Source: CAWJLS01 sp963843755 | Lineage (GTDB): Bacteria > Acidobacteriota > Thermoanaerobaculia > Multivoradales > DATKCC01 | NCBI GenBank assembly: GCA_963843755.1 | Contig: CAWJLS010000008.1 | Span: 400,638 to 464,637, forward strand | DNA length: 64,000 bases | Direction: 5' to 3' | Shown here: positions 61,401 through 64,000 of the stretch, piece by piece | How the letters are laid out: each line of letters opens with the position of its first letter | Position numbering within the stretch: the first letter of the stretch is position 1 | The notes under the pieces: model-generated | Databases searched by the model: none | What the model saw: the letters and a program-made list of their open reading frames with translations, nothing else | What the model was told of the DNA's origin: nothing | Program-made: the position numbers and the translations under genes

Positions 61401-62791
61401 GAGGTCACGTCAAGAAGTGTGTAAACGTCCTCAGGCGACGGCCTCCGTGTCGGTGAGTTGTGGTTGCTCGTCGAGGACTCTGACTCCGTCGACGAAGCGG
61501 GCTCCCATGGCGACCTCTGGCAGGAGCTCGGGGTGATCGAGCCGGCGGAAAGTCCGTTCGGCGACCATGAGCAAGCGCCAGATGAGCGCGGTGGCGTTGA
61601 CGACCTTCTTGAAGCGTTTGCCGGCGTCGGTCCGCAGGCGCACGGAGGCGAAGGGCGATTCGACGGGGTTGGTCGTGCGGATGTGCTTCCAGTGCTCCTT
61701 GGGGAAGTCGTAGAAGGCCACCATCCGCTCCCAGTCCCGGAGGAGCGTCTCGGCGGCGGCGGGATGCTCGGCACCGAAGCGCTCGACGAATTGGTCCCGC
61801 AGCCGCTCGCAGTCCGCTCGCGTCTCGGCGTAGGGCATCTGTCGCAGCAGGGCCCGCGCCTCGGCCTGGAGACGCTTCGGCAATCGATCCAGGACGTTGC
61901 GCATCCGATGGTTCCAGCACCGCTGCTCGCCGATCTCGGGAAAGACGTCGGCCACGGCGGCCCAGATGCCGAGGTGACCGTCGGCGATGAGGAGCCGAGG
62001 AGGTCTCAGGCCCCGCTGGCGCAGGCCGCGCAGGAGGTCGCCCCACGCGGCATGGGACTCTCGAGGTCCCGGCTCGATGGCCAAGATCACCTTGCGTCCG
62101 TCGCGCAGACCCGCGAGGACGACGAGCAGGGCGGCCTTGTCCTTCTCGAGACCGGCCTTGACGTAGATCCCGTCGGCCCACAGGTAGACCGGCTCCAGGC
62201 CGCTCAACGACCGGCGTCTCCAGGCCTCGTACTCGGCCACCCACTTGCCTCGCAGACGCTCGATCGAGCTCGCCGAAAGGGGCGCCCCGTCCCCCAGAAG
62301 ACCACGCAGCGCCAGCTCGAAATCCCCCTGAGCCAGGCCGTGCAGGTAGAGCTGGGGCAGCAACTCGCCGATCTGCTCGCTACGACGCTTGAACAGCGGC
62401 AGCACCTGGCTCTCGAACCGTTCCTCGAGCCCTCGAACCCGTGGCCGTCGCACCTCGACCGTGCCGCAGCTCATCGACAGCCGCCGCGGCTTGCCGTACC
62501 CGTTGCGGTAGACCGTCGCTCCCTCACCCACCAACGGGCGCCGCTCGCTCTTCTTGCGACCCACCAGTGCCGTGACCTCCTCCTCCAGGAGCCCCTGGAC
62601 GAACTCCTGGATCCGCTCACGAGCCAACTCCTCCAGGCTCTCCCAGATCCCTCTTGACCCAAACCTCTCTTCGGTGCTCTTCTCACCCATGGCGGCGTCT
62701 CCTTCTTCCCGAGCTTCATTGCCCGGGTGTCTTGGTCGACACGAAGGGTACGCCGCCTTTGGCCTATTTACACACCTTCTGAGGCTACCTC
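61401..62791. mobile_element. IS256-family insertion sequence
   Basis: 1391-bp element bounded by imperfect terminal inverted repeats: GAGGTCACGTCAAGAAGTGT on the left; on the right the complement reads GAGGTAGCCTCAGAAGGTGT. It is flanked by the direct repeat GATGCCTC (61393-61400 and 62792-62799), an 8-bp target duplication typical of the family. It carries one transposase on the minus strand, apparently intact. Confidence 0.93.
61431..62690 (-). CDS. IS256-family (mutator-type) transposase
   Basis: 419-residue DDE transposase, full family length. The catalytic aspartates lie in YLWADGIYVKAG (about residue 175) and LLIADGHLGIW (about 235), and the glutamate in RTTNPVESPFASVRLRTDAG (about 350), which is the family signature. 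AAGGAG lies 8 nt before ATG 62690; a larger frame extending to 63005 crosses the IS end and is not real. No frameshift or stop is present, so the copy may still move. Confidence 0.94.
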   Translation of the reverse strand: MGEKSTEERFGSRGIWESLEELARERIQEFVQGLLEEEVTALVGRKKSERRPLVGEGATVYRNGYGKPRRLSMSCGTVEVRRPRVRGLEERFESQVLPLFKRRSEQIGELLPQLYLHGLAQGDFELALRGLLGDGAPLSASSIERLRGKWVAEYEAWRRRSLSGLEPVYLWADGIYVKAGLEKDKAALLVVLAGLRDGRKVILAIEPGPRESHAAWGDLLRGLRQRGLRPPRLLIADGHLGIWAAVADVFPEIGEQRCWNHRMRNVLDRLPKRLQAEARALLRQMPYAETRADCERLRDQFVERFGAEHPAAAETLLRDWERMVAFYDFPKEHWKHIRTTNPVESPFASVRLRTDAGKRFKKVVNATALIWRLLMVAERTFRRLDHPELLPEVAMGARFVDGVRVLDEQPQLTDTEAVA

Positions 62792-62799
62792 GATGCCTC

Positions 62800-63548
62800 T
62801 GGAGCACGTGTATGAGGTTCTGGGGGTGGGAGATCAGGCGTTCGCCATCGGCGAAAACGTCGATCAGCACAATGTGCTCCTCGGATTCGAAGGCCCCAAC
62901 GAGAGGCTCATGTTCATGGTTCGGATCGAGGCTCCAGAGTTCGGAAATATCCGGACGGGATCGTCCCTTCGTCTCGGCCTGATCCATATCCGGGACAGCA
63001 ACCAAGGAGAGGGTGAAGGGATCGACTATTTGGCGCTCCTGGTCGTGGCGGACGACACGACACCCTACTACGAGCAGTACGAGACGTGGCTCTATCTCTG
63101 GCCATTGGAGTCCGGCGGGAAAGCTCTCGGGAAGCTACAGAAGGTCAAGCTCGGAGAGACCAGTGTGGCAAACCAGGAGAAGGACCCGAGTGGGCGATGG
63201 GTCTATATCGCCGCCCCGAGACGAGAGATCGATGCTACCGACGAACCCCGGCCAGGCTTCAGGACCTTTGTCCGTGTTTTGGTCGGTGACCGGAACCGAG
63301 ACGGGTACCAAGATCTCATCCTGTGGTCGCGCACCTGCGAGTCCCGTGAGCTCGATGAGCCGGAGGTAGAAGCAAAGGGCGCCTACTGCTCGCCACCGTT
63401 CAAGCTGAAGCAGGAGGTCAAGGTGCTGCCATTCAGCCCGAAGGACCAGAGGTTCGGCCCCGCCGTCGAGGACGGGGGGCCGATGCTGCCGGATCAGATC
63501 TGGAAAGAGGGGATGACCGTCACGCCATACGGCGAGCCGACGTCCTAA
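62800..63548 (+). pseudogene. Secreted protein gene split by an IS256 element, 3' part
   Basis: Downstream part of the gene begun at 61280. It has no recognised domain, though it is rich in acidic residues and has an Asp/Asn calcium-like stretch (GDRNRDGYQDLILW) resembling an FG-GAP loop. It has no strong ribosome-binding site of its own near 62800, so translation would need an internal start such as 62793. Confidence 0.85.
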
Positions 63549-63653
63549 TAGAACGGCAATGGATCGAAATGGGCTTCACCATCGAGCTTCTGGCGTGACG
63601 CAACGGCTGGTCCTAGAGGGTAGTTGGCGAAAGGCAGATCGAGGAGTGAGCAG

Positions 63654-64000
63654 ATGAAACTAGGACGACACACTGACACGCGGGGTCCACTATCCTCGAT
63701 CGTGCTACTGGTGGGCCTGGTTGTCGCCGCCTTCACTGCTCTCCCCGCCCACGCCCAACTCGGCGCCGACTGCACGGCCTCGCTCCTCGGGCGTACGGCG
63801 CAGGTCAATGACGAGGGGACGTTTTTCATCTCCAACATTCCCGTGGAGCCCGGTCTCCACAGGGTGCGGATCACCTGCAGCCCCGACGGGGGCGTGGTGG
63901 CGCGCGGCCAGTCCGCTCTCTTCGACATCCAACCGAACGTTTTGATCCAGGTCGGTCCGATCGCCTTCGGCGCCGTCGACCCGATTCCGGTGTTCCTGCA
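63654..64000 (+). CDS. Secreted protein, N-terminal part (continues past window)
   Basis: The first 115 codons are visible. A long signal peptide (about 1-35, SSIVLLVGLVVAAFTALPAH, cut before QLGADC) leads into an Ig-like or carboxypeptidase regulatory-like strand pattern (GRTAQVNDEGTFFISNIPVE, RVRITCSPDGGVVARGQ). GAGGAG lies 7 nt before ATG 63654. Such starts usually open large surface proteins, but the rest lies outside the window. Confidence 0.82.
   Translation, partial: MKLGRHTDTRGPLSSIVLLVGLVVAAFTALPAHAQLGADCTASLLGRTAQVNDEGTFFISNIPVEPGLHRVRITCSPDGGVVARGQSALFDIQPNVLIQVGPIAFGAVDPIPVFL

Overview
High-GC bacterial DNA, most likely from an Acidobacteriota lineage such as Thermoanaerobaculia. 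The taxon is inferred from an ABC-type orphan permease of the acidobacterial duplicated (ADOP) kind, tandem FG-GAP/ASPIC-UnbV (CRTAC1-like) secreted proteins, HYR and CSLREA-type surface proteins, and uniformly GC-rich third codon positions. No rRNA, tRNA or marker gene is present to confirm it.

Positions 1-31269 (minus strand) hold one secondary-metabolite transcription unit, read right to left: an ADOP/MacB-like permease without ATPase, a complete 5128-residue NRPS, and a second NRPS running off the left edge (4476 residues visible). The complete NRPS is C-A-T x4 followed by a sulfotransferase (ST) and a thioesterase (TE). The partial one is C-A-T x3 then C-A. No epimerization domain was seen. 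Nonribosomal codes read by eye suggest Ser for one module and Ala-like residues for three others. Two adenylation blocks of the partial NRPS are nearly identical at the DNA level over about 2 kb. The ST-TE ending on an NRPS is the most unusual biosynthetic feature.

Positions 31270-38764 (plus) carry three tandem CRTAC1-like secreted beta-propeller proteins. Each has its own terminator and its own leader, with a length-conserved 57-nt core that folds into the same two-stem shape. Positions 38863-40822 hold an ECF sigma factor, a zinc-finger anti-sigma factor and a TM2/LiaF-like membrane protein in an overlapping operon, followed by a 160-bp MITE with a perfect 5-bp target duplication at the operon's last stop codon.

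Positions 41127-49934 are mixed: a UvrA paralogue, a frameshifted CSLREA gene, MutM/Fpg, a HYR-domain secreted protein, a Fic protein lacking its usual N-terminus, an RHH antitoxin next to a possible toxin remnant, a CPBP protease and a secreted protein. Positions 49995-55295 contain a divergent amino-acid locus: a compact aspartokinase-homoserine dehydrogenase without ACT domains and a cystathionine gamma-synthase-family enzyme on the minus strand, facing a cupin fused to a methionyl-tRNA synthetase-like protein with altered methionine-pocket and KMSKS residues.

Positions 55423-64000 are a gene-poor, scarred region: a hypothetical protein, a heme-motif lipoprotein, an IS remnant with intact inverted repeats, a DUF4160 fragment joined to a duplicated mutM 3' fragment, an ACT/ABM gene pair with an ArsR regulator, an IS256-family element that split a secreted-protein gene (8-bp target duplication), and the start of another secreted protein. 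All assignments come from reading the sequence; no searches were run.
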